Positions 8,475 through 17,754 of a stretch of 64,000 bases of DNA are shown here, one piece after another (the first letter of the stretch is position 1; every line of letters begins with the position of its first letter). The notes beneath the pieces were generated by a model. It was not told the origin of the DNA and did no database searches. It saw nothing but the letters and a program-made list of their open reading frames with translations. The position numbers and the translations under genes are program-made. This DNA is from DATLLN01 sp963720885 (lineage in GTDB: Bacteria > Actinomycetota > Thermoleophilia > Gaiellales > JAICJC01), in the NCBI GenBank assembly GCA_963720885.1, contig CAVRGW010000004.1, positions 434,001-498,000 on the forward strand, read 5' to 3'.

Positions 8475-8873
8475 ATGAGCGGCGAGCACGACCTCGACTT
8501 CTGGCTGGGCGACTGGGACGCCGCCTGGCAGGGAGGCGCCGGCACGAACCACGTCACGCTTGACTGTGACGATCGGGTAGTCGTCGAGCGGTTCAGCGCG
8601 CCTGCCGACGGGTTCGAGGGGACCAGCATCTCGGTGTGGGACACCGAGGCCGCCCGCTGGCGCCAAGCGTGGGCCGATTCCCAGGGCAACTGGTTCCACC
8701 TGGAGGGCGGTGCCCGCGAAGGCTCGTTCGAGCTGGTCACCACCGACGGTGGAAAGCGGATGGTGTTCACCGACATCGCCGCCGGCTCGTTCACCTGGTC
8801 GTGGCAGGCGGCGGAGAACGGCGCCTGGCGCGAGTTATGGCGAATCGCCTATCGGCGCACCGCACGATCCTGA
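8475..8873 (+). CDS. Conserved small protein, DUF1579-like
   Basis: 132 aa starting at the ATG at 8475 after GGAGGATCCT. The pattern HDLDFWLGDWDAAW, then VVVERFSA, SISVWDTEAARWRQAWAD and a TSWSW-like strand near the end resembles soluble beta-barrel proteins annotated as DUF1579 or 'heme-binding-barrel-like'. No catalytic motif is evident. It is divergently transcribed from the PadR gene and shares its operator region, so it is probably part of the same response. Confidence 0.75.
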   Translation: MSGEHDLDFWLGDWDAAWQGGAGTNHVTLDCDDRVVVERFSAPADGFEGTSISVWDTEAARWRQAWADSQGNWFHLEGGAREGSFELVTTDGGKRMVFTDIAAGSFTWSWQAAENGAWRELWRIAYRRTARS

Positions 8874-9074
8874 TGTCAAGCAGTCGACTGCCATCGTCTC
8901 CTCGACAACGACCAGGACTATCGCCCATCGGTGTCGAGCAGTGAGATCGAGCCGCTCGGCTGGACGCGGTAGCCCGATAGCGTGCCGCTGCCGGCGTTTG
9001 CCGTGTAGGCGAAGCAGTCGGAGGTGCTGATCCGTCACACGGGATCGTCGGCGTCGAGCTTGAGCATTGCCATC

Positions 9075-10046
9075 TTAGGTGCCGGGCTTGAGCCGCCAGA
9101 TCTCGGTTCCGGCGTAGTCCAGCAGCCACAGATCGCCACCGGTCGCAGGCTCGGCGACGAAGATGCCCGCGGGCCACTTGCTGGTGGAAGAGACCCGCGC
9201 GCTGGCCATGTCGACGCGCCACAGGGTGCCGTCTTTGACCGGGATCCACAGGCTGCCTGCAGCGATGCCGGGGTCGTTCGGCGCGGCGCCGACCTTGACT
9301 GTCGCGATCACCTTCCCAATGGCGGGATCGATCCGCTGTACGACACCGGAGGAGCTTGCGAGCCAGAGCTGGTGGCCGGCGACGGCGAACCAGACTGGCT
9401 GGGACGCCGTGGGCACTCGTGCGGTGACTTTGCCGGACGCCGGGTCGATCCGGCGCACGTCGTTGTCCGATGAGTCCGCCACCCAGACGGCGCTGCCGGG
9501 GCCCACCGCGAGACCGGAGAGCTGGCCGCCGATCGGGATACGTTTGGTGACCTTGCCTGCGGCTGGGTCGATCCGGATGACATCGCCGTTCAGGTGGCCG
9601 CTCGTCCAGACTGCGCCAAAGCCGTGCTGCACGTCCCATGGCTGATCGCCGATATCGATCCGCCGCAGAACCCGGCCGGTGGACGGATCGACTTGGGCGA
9701 TGGCGGAGTCGTTGACCAGCGCCACCCACAGGGAGCCGTCCGCATAGGTCACGCCGCAGGGGGTGTCTCCCACGTGGTAGCGGTGCTCGATGGTGTTGCT
9801 GGACGTGTTGATTCGAGAAAGGGTGCCGTCCGAGTAGTTGGTGACCCAGGCGGCATCTGCTGCGGACGTGACCGCGCAGGGGTGGGCCCCATGGACGGTT
9901 GCGACAACCGGGGGACGTTGTTCAGCCGGCTCGGACGCCGTCGGATGTGACCTCGCGGACGTTGCTCCGTCGCCCGACCCCGACCCACAGGCGGTCAAAC
10001 ACGCACACGTGATCGCGAGCGAAGCTACGAGGCGAATCCCGGCCAC
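9075..10046 (-). CDS. YncE/Vgb-like beta-propeller lipoprotein
   Basis: 323 aa. The GTG at 10046 opens a lipoprotein signal ending in LTACGSG, followed by a short linker. Six to seven blades carry the repeated signature 'SLWVAxxxDxxxxRIDPxTGKV', e.g. GSLWVALVNDSAIAQVDPST, WVADSSDNDVRRIDPASGKV and GSLWIPVKDGTLWRVD. This is the extracellular propeller type seen in YncE and virginiamycin B lyase-like proteins; no lyase residues can be confirmed by eye. Binding or scaffold function is likely. It is a stand-alone gene between a DUF1579-like gene and an AraC gene. Confidence 0.85.
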   Translation of the reverse strand: MAGIRLVASLAITCACLTACGSGSGDGATSARSHPTASEPAEQRPPVVATVHGAHPCAVTSAADAAWVTNYSDGTLSRINTSSNTIEHRYHVGDTPCGVTYADGSLWVALVNDSAIAQVDPSTGRVLRRIDIGDQPWDVQHGFGAVWTSGHLNGDVIRIDPAAGKVTKRIPIGGQLSGLAVGPGSAVWVADSSDNDVRRIDPASGKVTARVPTASQPVWFAVAGHQLWLASSSGVVQRIDPAIGKVIATVKVGAAPNDPGIAAGSLWIPVKDGTLWRVDMASARVSSTSKWPAGIFVAEPATGGDLWLLDYAGTEIWRLKPGT

Positions 10047-10081
10047 CCGTTCACGCTAAGCCAGCGGGAACTCAGCCGCTT

Positions 10082-10903
10082 TCAAGATCTTGCGCTGCCT
10101 TCGGTGAGTCTCCGTAGCGCCTCGCGCAGGCCGGTTCGCGCCGGCATCATCTCAGAGGGCGTGACACCGAACGCACGACGGAAGCTCGTCGTGAAGTGGC
10201 TATGGCTCGAGTAGCCCAACTCGAGGGCGAGCTGCGCCAGGTCGCACCGGTGGTCGCCGAGCCGAGAGAGGCCGATCCGCAGCCGCACCTGATCGCGGTA
10301 CGCATGCATCGTCGTCCCAGTCTGCCGGCGAAACAGTCGGGCAAGATGGAACGGGGACAGGCTGACCAGGCGTGCAACGTCTGAGACAGACAGTGCCTCT
10401 CCATACCGGGTCGCCAGCACCACACGGGCGTCCTCGACTGCATCTCGCACGGCGACCATGCCGGGGGCCGACCGTCCGGGCGACGCCATCTCGACAGCCG
10501 CCAGAATTTTCTCCTCCGCGAGCAGCGGATCCACAGCCTCGCCGCGGGCATACGTCGCCAACAGGTTGAGCGTGGCGTAGGCGCTTGGGTGCGAGCGTAC
10601 AAATCCGGCGCCGAACTGCCCAACCGCGGCGCTGACCGTCACGAAGATGCAGTGGTCCCCGGCCGGGTCGACGAGCGCCCGGCGATAACGGCCGTTCGGC
10701 GGGTAGAGCACAGCGACACTTGGGTCAGCCAAGACCGGCGACGAACCCGCATGAGCAATGCGCACCGCACGCTGGGGAAACACGAGATGCCGTCGAGTGC
10801 CGATGCAGTTCTCAACCGCCCACCGCTCGCTCCCGGGCGGACAGCAGAACTCTCCCAGGGCCGCGTGCGGCGTCTGGACAAGTACCCGGCTCACGCACTC
10901 CAC
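10082..10903 (-). CDS. AraC-family transcriptional regulator
   Basis: 273 aa. The C-terminal 100 residues hold two helix-turn-helix motifs: LSVSDVARLVSLSPFHLARLFRRQTG and DLAQLALELGYSSHSHFTTSFRRAFGVTPSE, the canonical AraC/XylS signature. The N-terminal half is a cupin-like sensing domain containing a Cys-rich start and FPQRAVRIAH. The start is uncertain between GTG 10903 and GTG 10894. The target cannot be deduced; the gene is not coupled to its neighbours. Confidence 0.9.
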   Translation of the reverse strand: MECVSRVLVQTPHAALGEFCCPPGSERWAVENCIGTRRHLVFPQRAVRIAHAGSSPVLADPSVAVLYPPNGRYRRALVDPAGDHCIFVTVSAAVGQFGAGFVRSHPSAYATLNLLATYARGEAVDPLLAEEKILAAVEMASPGRSAPGMVAVRDAVEDARVVLATRYGEALSVSDVARLVSLSPFHLARLFRRQTGTTMHAYRDQVRLRIGLSRLGDHRCDLAQLALELGYSSHSHFTTSFRRAFGVTPSEMMPARTGLREALRRLTEGSARS

Positions 10904-11344
10904 CCGAGGTCTGACGAGTGTATGGCCGCAAAGTCAGCCGACTTCGGTGTTGTCCGTCCGGACCGCGTGCACACCACTTCAGCCCAGCGAAACCGACGGC
11001 AAGGGCTCTCATCCGCTCGTTGCGGTGGCATGGCCCGAGCGATTCGAACTCCAACACCCAGACTTGAACTCAGCGCGCGGCGTCAGCCGGCGAGGGCTGT
11101 CCGAGCTTGAAGTCACCCATCTTCAGGGGCGCCCAGACTTCCTGCTCGGGCGTCGGCGAGTCTTAGTACGCCCGCGCTTCGCGTTTTCTCTGAGCACGGC
11201 CCGTCGGCTCCTCCGCTGGGACGGGAGGCACAAAGTACGAGGTACGAATCGTGCACTTTTCGGCGTTTCGGGCCCTCGAAAACGGCGTGGTTGAGCCGTG
11301 CGCCCGGCACGATTCGAACGTGCTTCGAGGGCACGCAGCGCGGA
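10904..11344. repeat. Degenerate minigene copy A plus tRNA-Arg 3' fragment (copy 2)
   Basis: No intact gene. About 11098-11266 (minus strand) matches the small gene at 61804-62007 at protein level (PKSARFVPRT at the start, RAQRKREA, then a stop), but the ATG is ACG and the frame shifts inside. Immediately before it on that strand, 11299-11323 matches the tRNA-Arg acceptor/T-arm (GCACGTTCGAATCGTGCCGGGCGCA). At 11041-11080 there is another tRNA-like T-loop (ATTCGAACTCC). The unit is therefore tRNA-Arg 3' end, 32-nt spacer, then the decayed small gene. Confidence 0.7.
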
Positions 11345-13486
11345 TCACGGATGCGCGGTGAAGAGGCGCCAGGTGTCGGGCACACCGCTCAGCTGGTGCT
11401 CGCCACGCTCATCGAACACGATTCCCGAGCCGGCGGCGATATCTTTGACCGTGCTGGAGACAGCCACCTCGCCTGGTTGCGCCACGGCGGCGACCTGCTT
11501 GGCAATGTCGACCGCGATGCCGCGCAGGTGGCCATGGATCCGCTCGACCTCGCCCGTGTGCACGCCCGCTCGGACGTCCAGTCCTCGCGCCCTGAGCTCG
11601 TCGGCGATCGCCGACGCGCACCTGATGGCGCGCGCCGGCCCGTCGAATGTGGCGAAGATGCTGTCGCCCGTTGTGTCGACCTCCCGGCCGCGAAAGCGGA
11701 CGAGCGTCGCGTGCACGAGGCGACGGTACCCGGTGAGAAGGTCTTGCCCGACGCGGTCGCCGAGCTCGGCCGGCTTTGACGTGGACGCGACAACGTCAGC
11801 GAAGAGGAGTGTCGCGAGGACTCGGTCGGGCTCCACCTCCTCTTGAGCATCCGACAGGAAGCGCTCGATCTCGTCGAGCAGCGAGGGGGCGTCGCCTTCC
11901 CACGGCAGGTGGTCGTGACCGGCAAGCTCGACCATCCGCGCGCCCGGAATGTGCTTTCCCATGTATCGAGATCCGTCGCGCCAGGTCTCGTGGGCGCGGT
12001 GGAGCACGAGGGTGGGGACGCTGATCGTGAGGAGCACGTCGCGGATATCGATCTCCGCGTTCATGAGCCGCAGCGCCCGGGCGGCGGCCGGGCTCGCGCC
12101 GCGTCGCACGTACGACGTGTACCACGCTAGCGCCTCGGCGTCGCGCGGGATGTCGGGGGCGACCCGTCCGAGCCAGTCTCTCGTTGCCGCCGACGCCCAG
12201 TCGTCTTCTTCAAGGAGACCGAGACGCCGTTGGAGGCTCTCCTCGCTCACGCCCCACGGATAGTCCGGCGCCTGCATTTCACGCGGGAAGGTGCCCATCA
12301 GAATGAGGGCAGCCGATCGCTCGGGATGCGTGGCCGCGAAGAGCACCGACATGGCTCCTCCCTCGGAGAGACCCAGCAAGATTGCCCGCTCCGAGCCGAC
12401 CGCGTCGAGCACCGCCCGTACGTCGTCCATGCGCGTCTCGAGGTCGGGCAGGCGCTCGGGGGACACGCGATCGGAGAGGCCCGTGCCGCGCTTGTCAAAG
12501 AGGATCAGTCGCCCCATCGACGCGAGCCGCCGGTAGAACGCGGCGAGCTTGGGGTACTCCCATCCGGGCTGGAAGGTGCAGACCCAGCCGTGGACGAGGA
12601 CGAGGTCGACCTCCCCGTCGCCCACGACCTGGTAAGCGATCCTGACGTCGCCGCTCCGCGCGTAGGCGACGTCGCCGAGCGACGCTGGTCCGCCGCTCGC
12701 TATCGCCGGCGTGGCGTCGGAGGCGCGCGTCTCCTCGCCCGCGTGCCGTTCGAGGGTTGGATCCTGCTGCAGCATCTGCCGCTCGAGCTCCCGCAGTGAA
12801 GCCGATGGCTCGAGTCCGAGTTCCTTGGCCAAAGTCCGCCGGAACGTCTGGTAGCTGGTGAGCGCCTCGGCGTGGCGTCCCGATCGGTAGAGCGCGAGCA
12901 TGTGTTGCGCGCGAAGGCGCTCGCGCAGCGGGTGCTGGGCAATAAGCGCTTCGAGTTCGCCGACCGCGGCGCGGTGATGGCCGAGTTCGAGCTCGGCTTC
13001 GAACAGTCCTTCGACGGCATACATGCGAAGGTCTTCGAGGCGAGCTTGCTCCGATTGTGCGAAGGGCTCGGACGCGAACTCGGCAAGCGCGGGTCCACGC
13101 CAGAGCGATAGTGCCTCGCGAAGCGTGTCCGCGGCCTTGCCGGCCTGGCCTGCGTCGAGCGCCGCGCGCGCTTCGAGCACGGCGGTCTCGAAGCGATGAA
13201 GATCCAGTTGCTCCTGCGCGAGGACGAGCGCGTAACCCGGGGGGCGGGTGCGGATGCTCTCCGGGTGCAGCACCTTGCGGAGACGCGAGACATACACCTG
13301 CACCATCTTCTGCGCCGTCTCGGGTACGTCCTCGCCCCAGAGGCTGTCGACGATTCGATCGAGGGCGAGCGTCCGGTTCACGTTGAGCAGGAGCAGCGCC
13401 AAGAGCGCCCGTTCTTTTCCGCCGCGCAGCGGAACCTCGCGATCGCCGTCGCGCACCTCGAGCGGGCCAAGAATCCGGAAGTCCAT
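11345..13486 (-). CDS. SARP/BTAD regulator fused to alpha/beta hydrolase and class III nucleotide cyclase
   Basis: About 713 aa with three recognisable modules. Residues 1-95 form an OmpR-type winged helix (FRILGPLEVRDGDREVPL; VQVYVSRLRKVL), and residues 100-245 a bacterial transcriptional activation domain (TPR-like, as in AfsR/EmbR). Residues 275-530 are an alpha/beta hydrolase with oxyanion region LVHGWV, nucleophile elbow GLSEGG, and a late His in GHDHLPW. Residues 545-713 are an adenylate/guanylate cyclase catalytic domain (LFADVVAS, DTTGDSIFATF, GVHTGEVE). The ATG at 13486, with GAGG upstream, is preferred over a longer in-frame start. DNA binding, ligand turnover and cyclic nucleotide synthesis in one chain suggests a one-component sensor; that is inference. 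Confidence 0.9.
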   Translation of the reverse strand: MDFRILGPLEVRDGDREVPLRGGKERALLALLLLNVNRTLALDRIVDSLWGEDVPETAQKMVQVYVSRLRKVLHPESIRTRPPGYALVLAQEQLDLHRFETAVLEARAALDAGQAGKAADTLREALSLWRGPALAEFASEPFAQSEQARLEDLRMYAVEGLFEAELELGHHRAAVGELEALIAQHPLRERLRAQHMLALYRSGRHAEALTSYQTFRRTLAKELGLEPSASLRELERQMLQQDPTLERHAGEETRASDATPAIASGGPASLGDVAYARSGDVRIAYQVVGDGEVDLVLVHGWVCTFQPGWEYPKLAAFYRRLASMGRLILFDKRGTGLSDRVSPERLPDLETRMDDVRAVLDAVGSERAILLGLSEGGAMSVLFAATHPERSAALILMGTFPREMQAPDYPWGVSEESLQRRLGLLEEDDWASAATRDWLGRVAPDIPRDAEALAWYTSYVRRGASPAAARALRLMNAEIDIRDVLLTISVPTLVLHRAHETWRDGSRYMGKHIPGARMVELAGHDHLPWEGDAPSLLDEIERFLSDAQEEVEPDRVLATLLFADVVASTSKPAELGDRVGQDLLTGYRRLVHATLVRFRGREVDTTGDSIFATFDGPARAIRCASAIADELRARGLDVRAGVHTGEVERIHGHLRGIAVDIAKQVAAVAQPGEVAVSSTVKDIAAGSGIVFDERGEHQLSGVPDTWRLFTAHP

Positions 13487-13615
13487 TTCGTTGCCTCGCG
13501 GTGACGCTAACACGGTGGGCGAAGGCATTTACCGGCCACCTACCGGCGAGCTGCCGGCGGGCAGCCGCGTTCGGGTTTCCTGCATGCGTATCTCACCCAT
13601 CGAAAGGAGATCAGG

Positions 13616-14977
13616 ATGACGATGTCCGATTCACACGAGACGTGCAACCACATGCCCGCGTCGTTCCACCGTTCTCCGGTCGACGCCACGGCGGCGGCCC
13701 CGGAGGACTACCTGTACGTCGCGGCGATGCGGTTCGGCACGGGCGTCGAAGCGCCCGACTTCCTCGCGGTCGTCGACACCAACCCGGAGTCCGACAGCTA
13801 CGGGCGGATCGTGCACGAGACGCCGATGCCCTACGTCGGCGACGAGCTCCACCACTTCGGCTGGAACCGGTGCTCGTCCGCCTGCCACGGGCCGGATCGA
13901 TCGCACCTGATCATCCCCGGCTTCCGCTCCTCGCGGGTGTACGTCGTCAACGTCGCCGACGACCCGTTGCGTCCGCAGATCGAACGGGTGATCGAGCCGG
14001 ACGAGCTTCTGCGCGCGACCGGCTACACCCGCCCGCATACGACCCACTGCATGCCTGGCGAGAACGTTGTCATCTCAATGCTCGGCGATGCCGACGGCAA
14101 CGCCGCCGGCGGCTTCGCGGTCATCGACGCGACCACGTTCGAGGTCAAGGGGCGCTGGGAGAACGGCGGCCGGCGGCCCCCCATGAACTACGACTTCTGG
14201 TACCAACCCCGCAGGAACACGCTGGTGTCGAGTGAGTTCGGCGCTCCCAACACCTACGAGCCGGGCTTCGACCTGGCGGACGTGGAGGCCGGACGCTACG
14301 GACAGCGCCTGCACTTCTGGAATCTCGAGCGGCACGAGCTCGAGCAGACGATCGACCTCGGCGCGGACGGGCTCGTCCCGCTGGAGATCCGTTGGAAGCA
14401 CGACCCGGAGGCCGACGAGGGCTTCGTCGGCGCGGCGCTGTCCTCGACCATCTGGCGTTTCCATCGGCAGAACGGCGCGTACGCAGCCGAGCCGATGATC
14501 GCCGTCGAGCCGGTCGACCTCGACAGCTGGCCGATCCCTGTCCCCGGACTGATCACCGACCTCGTTCTTTCGATGGACGACACGGCGCTGTACTTCTCGA
14601 ACTGGCTGCACGGAGACCTGCGGCGCTACGACGTATCCGATCCACATAACCCGCGCTTGACCGGACGTCTATGGCTCGGTGGCGTCCTCGGCGAGGACAG
14701 CGACGCGGGCCGCCCACTCACCGGGGGGCCACAGATGCTGCAGCTGTCCTATGACGGGCGCAGGCTCTACGTCACCAACTCCCTGTTCTCGACCTGGGAC
14801 AACCAGTTCTACCCCGAGCTGCGTTCCTACCTGCTCAAGATCGACATCGCCGAGGACGGCTCGATGGCGGTCGACCGCGACTTCTACGTCGACTTCCACG
14901 ACCGGCCGGACGGCCCAGCCCGCGCGCACGAGATGCGTCTACAGGGCGGCGACTCGACCTCCGAGGTGTTCTCGTGA
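13616..14977 (+). CDS. Selenium-binding protein / methanethiol oxidase family (SBP56)
   Basis: 453 aa, close to family length. The ATG at 13616 is preceded by AAGGAGATCAGG. Family landmarks are seen: the N-terminal APEDYLYVAA, the conserved Cys-rich FGWNRCSSACHG, the HTTHCMPG motif, and PMNYDFWYQPRRNTLVSSE; the C-terminal half holds seven-bladed-propeller repeats ending in GPARAHEMRLQGGD. Human SELENBP1 and bacterial homologues oxidise methanethiol to formaldehyde, H2S and H2O2, using copper. It heads an operon with a tiny coupled ORF, an MFS transporter and an SRPBCC protein, and is divergent from the SARP fusion gene, which may regulate it. Confidence 0.92.
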   Translation: MTMSDSHETCNHMPASFHRSPVDATAAAPEDYLYVAAMRFGTGVEAPDFLAVVDTNPESDSYGRIVHETPMPYVGDELHHFGWNRCSSACHGPDRSHLIIPGFRSSRVYVVNVADDPLRPQIERVIEPDELLRATGYTRPHTTHCMPGENVVISMLGDADGNAAGGFAVIDATTFEVKGRWENGGRRPPMNYDFWYQPRRNTLVSSEFGAPNTYEPGFDLADVEAGRYGQRLHFWNLERHELEQTIDLGADGLVPLEIRWKHDPEADEGFVGAALSSTIWRFHRQNGAYAAEPMIAVEPVDLDSWPIPVPGLITDLVLSMDDTALYFSNWLHGDLRRYDVSDPHNPRLTGRLWLGGVLGEDSDAGRPLTGGPQMLQLSYDGRRLYVTNSLFSTWDNQFYPELRSYLLKIDIAEDGSMAVDRDFYVDFHDRPDGPARAHEMRLQGGDSTSEVFS

Positions 14978-15240
14978 TCGTCGAGCACGTCATGGGCCTG
15001 CCGATCGAAGAGAGCGTCCTGCAGCTCGCACCAGCCGGCGCGGTGGTCGTCACCGCGGTCGGGGTCGCCGCTCGGACGAGACTCGGATCGCTACGGCGGC
15101 GGCTCCCTCGTGGGCCGCGCGGAGACGAGCAGCAGCCGCGAGCGCGCAATCCCGGTCGACAGGCTCCGACCAAAGCTCAGACCTTCGACGCCAGGAAACG
15201 GAGACGTGCTGCAGATGACGACGGCCAAGACACCAGCTGA
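14974..15240 (+). CDS. Small hypothetical protein coupled to selenium-binding protein
   Basis: 88 aa starting at GTG 14974 in a GTGA overlap with the preceding stop, which suggests translational coupling. The N-terminus MIVEHVMGLPIEESVLQLAP is followed by one hydrophobic segment (GAVVVTAVGVAAR) and a highly basic tail that runs 26 bases into the MFS gene. I do not recognise it. The tail composition looks like read-through of GC-rich DNA, so only the first 40 residues may be meaningful. Confidence 0.4.
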   Translation: MIVEHVMGLPIEESVLQLAPAGAVVVTAVGVAARTRLGSLRRRLPRGPRGDEQQPRARNPGRQAPTKAQTFDARKRRRAADDDGQDTS

Positions 15241-16429
15241 GAACCGCGGCCACCGAGTCGTCGCCGTGACCCTGTTTCTGTGCTTCTTCGCAGCACAGGC
15301 CGGCGCGATAACGCTCTCGCCCGTCCTCGCTCAGGTTGCGCGTGATCTCGACGTCTCGACGGCGCTTGCTGGGCAGCTGCGGACGATCGCGGGTCTGGTC
15401 GCGGGGGTGACGGCGCTCGCGCTCAGCGGCTTCGGCCGGCGACTCGGGCTGCGGCGACAACTCCTCTCCGGCTCCATCCTCCTCGCGCTCGGCTCGCTCG
15501 CGAGCGCAGCGGCACCTGGGGTCGGCCTGCTCGCCGCGGCACAGATTCCGGTCGGTGCTGGAATCGGGATCCTCACGACCACGGGAACCCTCGCGGCGGC
15601 AGAATGGGTACCGGCTGAGCGGCGGGCGGCCACGCTCTCCTGGGCGCTGATCGGCCAGCCGGCAGGGTGGATCGTCGGCATGCCGCTGGTCGGCGCCGTT
15701 GCCGACCAGAGCTGGCGCCTCGCCTGGCTCGCCTTCCCGCTGACCGCGGCGCTCCTCGCTGCCGCCGCCGTCGCCAGCCGCAGTGGCGCGCCCACAGCAC
15801 AGAGCGCGCCGTCGGGCATACGCACGGCCTTGGCCGCTCCTGGCCTGGGTCGCTGGCTCGTGGCAGAGATTCTGGCGAACACCGCCTGGGCGGGCACGCT
15901 TGTCTATTCAGGGGCTCTCTTCGTGCAGTCGTATGACGTGACCCCCGCAGTGACCGGTGTGGTGCTCGCTTTCGGCGCTGGGGCGTACGTCGCCGGCAAC
16001 CTGGCGCTGCGTCGCCTCGCCGATCGCGAACCGCGGCGACCGCTCGTTGCGCTCGCCTTGGCGCTCGCGGTGGCAACCACGCTGTTCGGCGCGTTCCGGC
16101 CGGCACTCATTGCAAGCACGGCCTTCTTCGCCGCCGCGGGGTTCGCAGCCGGAGGGCGTACCTTCCTCTCGAGCGCGTTTAGTCTGGCCGCACCTCTGCA
16201 GTTCCGCTCGGGCGCGACGGCGCTGCGAGCCGCGTCGATGCAGTTCGGCTACTTCACGGGCTCACTGGCGGCCGGCGCTGCGCTTGCCCTGGGGGGCTAC
16301 TCGGCATTCGGCGCGACAATCGGAGCCCTCTTCCTCTCGGCCGCACTGGTGCTCGGCCACTCACCCGGATATGGTGATGACGCCGCCGCGAAACCCGGTT
16401 TCGCAGTCGCTCTGGACCGGGCAGCGTGA
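15215..16429 (+). CDS. MFS transporter (drug/metabolite efflux type)
   Basis: 404 aa with about 12 hydrophobic segments from residue 15 to the C-terminus. The ATG at 15215 gives MTTAKTPAENRGHR before the first TM helix. The pattern LFLCFFAAQAGAITLSPVLAQVARDLDVST and GRRLGLRRQLLSGSILLALGS is typical of DHA1-type exporters (MFS motif A region). It lies in the selenium-binding-protein operon and ends in a GTGA overlap with the next gene, so they are co-translated. Substrate unknown. Confidence 0.88.
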   Translation: MTTAKTPAENRGHRVVAVTLFLCFFAAQAGAITLSPVLAQVARDLDVSTALAGQLRTIAGLVAGVTALALSGFGRRLGLRRQLLSGSILLALGSLASAAAPGVGLLAAAQIPVGAGIGILTTTGTLAAAEWVPAERRAATLSWALIGQPAGWIVGMPLVGAVADQSWRLAWLAFPLTAALLAAAAVASRSGAPTAQSAPSGIRTALAAPGLGRWLVAEILANTAWAGTLVYSGALFVQSYDVTPAVTGVVLAFGAGAYVAGNLALRRLADREPRRPLVALALALAVATTLFGAFRPALIASTAFFAAAGFAAGGRTFLSSAFSLAAPLQFRSGATALRAASMQFGYFTGSLAAGAALALGGYSAFGATIGALFLSAALVLGHSPGYGDDAAAKPGFAVALDRAA

Positions 16430-16923
16430 GCGCGATGGATCGCGATCGCGTGACGGTGAGCGAGGGACTCATACTCCGTCTGGAGCGGTCCCTGCGCGTA
16501 CCGCGCCACGTCGTCTACAGGGCACTCATCGACCCGACGAAGCTCGGCAAGTGGTGGGGGCCACAAGGCTTCGCCGCTCAAAGCGTCGAGTTCGATCCGC
16601 ATGTTGGCGGTAGGTATCGGATCGCGATGCAGCCCCCAGATGGTGATGCCTTCTACCTGTCTGGCGAGTTCCGATTGGTCGAGCCGCCCGCGAGTCTTGT
16701 CTACACCTTTCGGTGGGATCCGCCGCACCCCGACGACCGAGAGACAATTGTCACCCTTACTCTCGAGAACTCCGGCGAGGAGACGCAGCTTCGCCTTAGA
16801 CAGAGCGTGTTCGCGACGCCCGAACGGTACGGGCTCCACAAGATTGGATGGTCCGAGACTCTCGACCGGTTGGAGCAGTTGCTGGGTGAGGCAGACGTCC
16901 GGATCAGTTGGGGAACAGATTGA
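16426..16923 (+). CDS. SRPBCC / AHSA1-family protein
   Basis: 165 aa from GTG 16426 (GTGA overlap with the MFS stop; an ATG at 16435 is an alternative). The Activator-of-Hsp90 homology fold is recognisable: VPRHVVYRALIDPTKLGKWWGPQGF, FDPHVGGRYRIAM, LSGEFRLVEPPASLVYTF, and the final GWSETLDRLEQLL helix. These START-like proteins bind hydrophobic ligands, and many are of unknown role. It is the last gene of the operon. Confidence 0.88.
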   Translation: MSAMDRDRVTVSEGLILRLERSLRVPRHVVYRALIDPTKLGKWWGPQGFAAQSVEFDPHVGGRYRIAMQPPDGDAFYLSGEFRLVEPPASLVYTFRWDPPHPDDRETIVTLTLENSGEETQLRLRQSVFATPERYGLHKIGWSETLDRLEQLLGEADVRISWGTD

Positions 16924-17754
16924 CTCGGGACGGCTCACCTCCCGTACATCCTCGGAAGAGGGGAGGATTCTGGAGGTGACCTCCGAGGGGGACGTAAGAC
17001 CAGGACCGGCCAGAGTCTGGTCCTCTTGCGTGATCGAGATATGTGCGGGGGGAGCGGGTGCGTTCATTGCGATCGCGCTCCACTGCCACCGGCTTTCGAG
17101 CGAGCAGGAGCGTGGCCCAGGAGGCCGCGCGGGTATGCGCATTGTCAGCCAGCCCCCGCGTTCGAGAGCGGGCTTGGTGATCCATGCGCCCGGTACGATT
17201 CGAACGTGCGGTCTCTGCCTCTGAATCGCTCGGATACGCGGCCCATGCGATACGTCTCTACACCGACCAGCTCGATCACGTGCGCGGTCGCGAGGGAGCG
17301 CCCGACTCCGTCTTCTTGAGTGCGGAGCTCATCGGATCATCTTTGACCTGCTCGGAATCGAACGCGGTCATCGTCGTCACACCGGCAGGACGAGGTTGCA
17401 CGCCTTCGCATCCGGGTGAGCGCGAATCCGCACTTCGGAGAACTACGAGACCGATCCCGAGGCGTTCCGCGCTCGGTCGAGTGGTGCGTCTGGATGAGAC
17501 GCGCTCGGGGCGCGTCGCGCTTCGCCGCTTCAGTTGGCTTCCGGCCGAAGCAGGCAGCTAGCGCGGGATCCGCGCCTATCTGGCCGGGGTGCGGTCCCGA
17601 CCGGTGCGCACGAGCGCCGAACCCTGAGGTCGAGCACCCGGAATCATGCGAATCACGATGGTACCGTCGACCCGTGTGCGAGTAGCGGCCGCGCTCGTGC
17701 TCGTGTACCGCGTCGGCGCGCCGTGCATCCGGAGCCGGCCCACGGGCGGGCGGC
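16924..17754. other. Gene-free stretch carrying a tRNA-Arg fragment
   Basis: About 830 bases without a convincing gene on either strand; the open frames here have no family features and conflicting composition. The only recognisable element is the tRNA-Arg 3'-half copy at 17184-17223, listed separately. Confidence 0.6.
17184..17223 (-). repeat. tRNA-Arg 3'-half copy 3
   Basis: On the minus strand this reproduces the anticodon-stem 3' strand, variable loop, T-arm (CGCACGTTCGAATCGTACC) and acceptor 3' strand of the tRNA-Arg at 63283-63355, with about two substitutions. The match stops at the anticodon loop. No 5' half follows, so this cannot be a functional tRNA. Unlike copies A and B, the small-gene repeat is not recognisable downstream. 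Confidence 0.75.
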
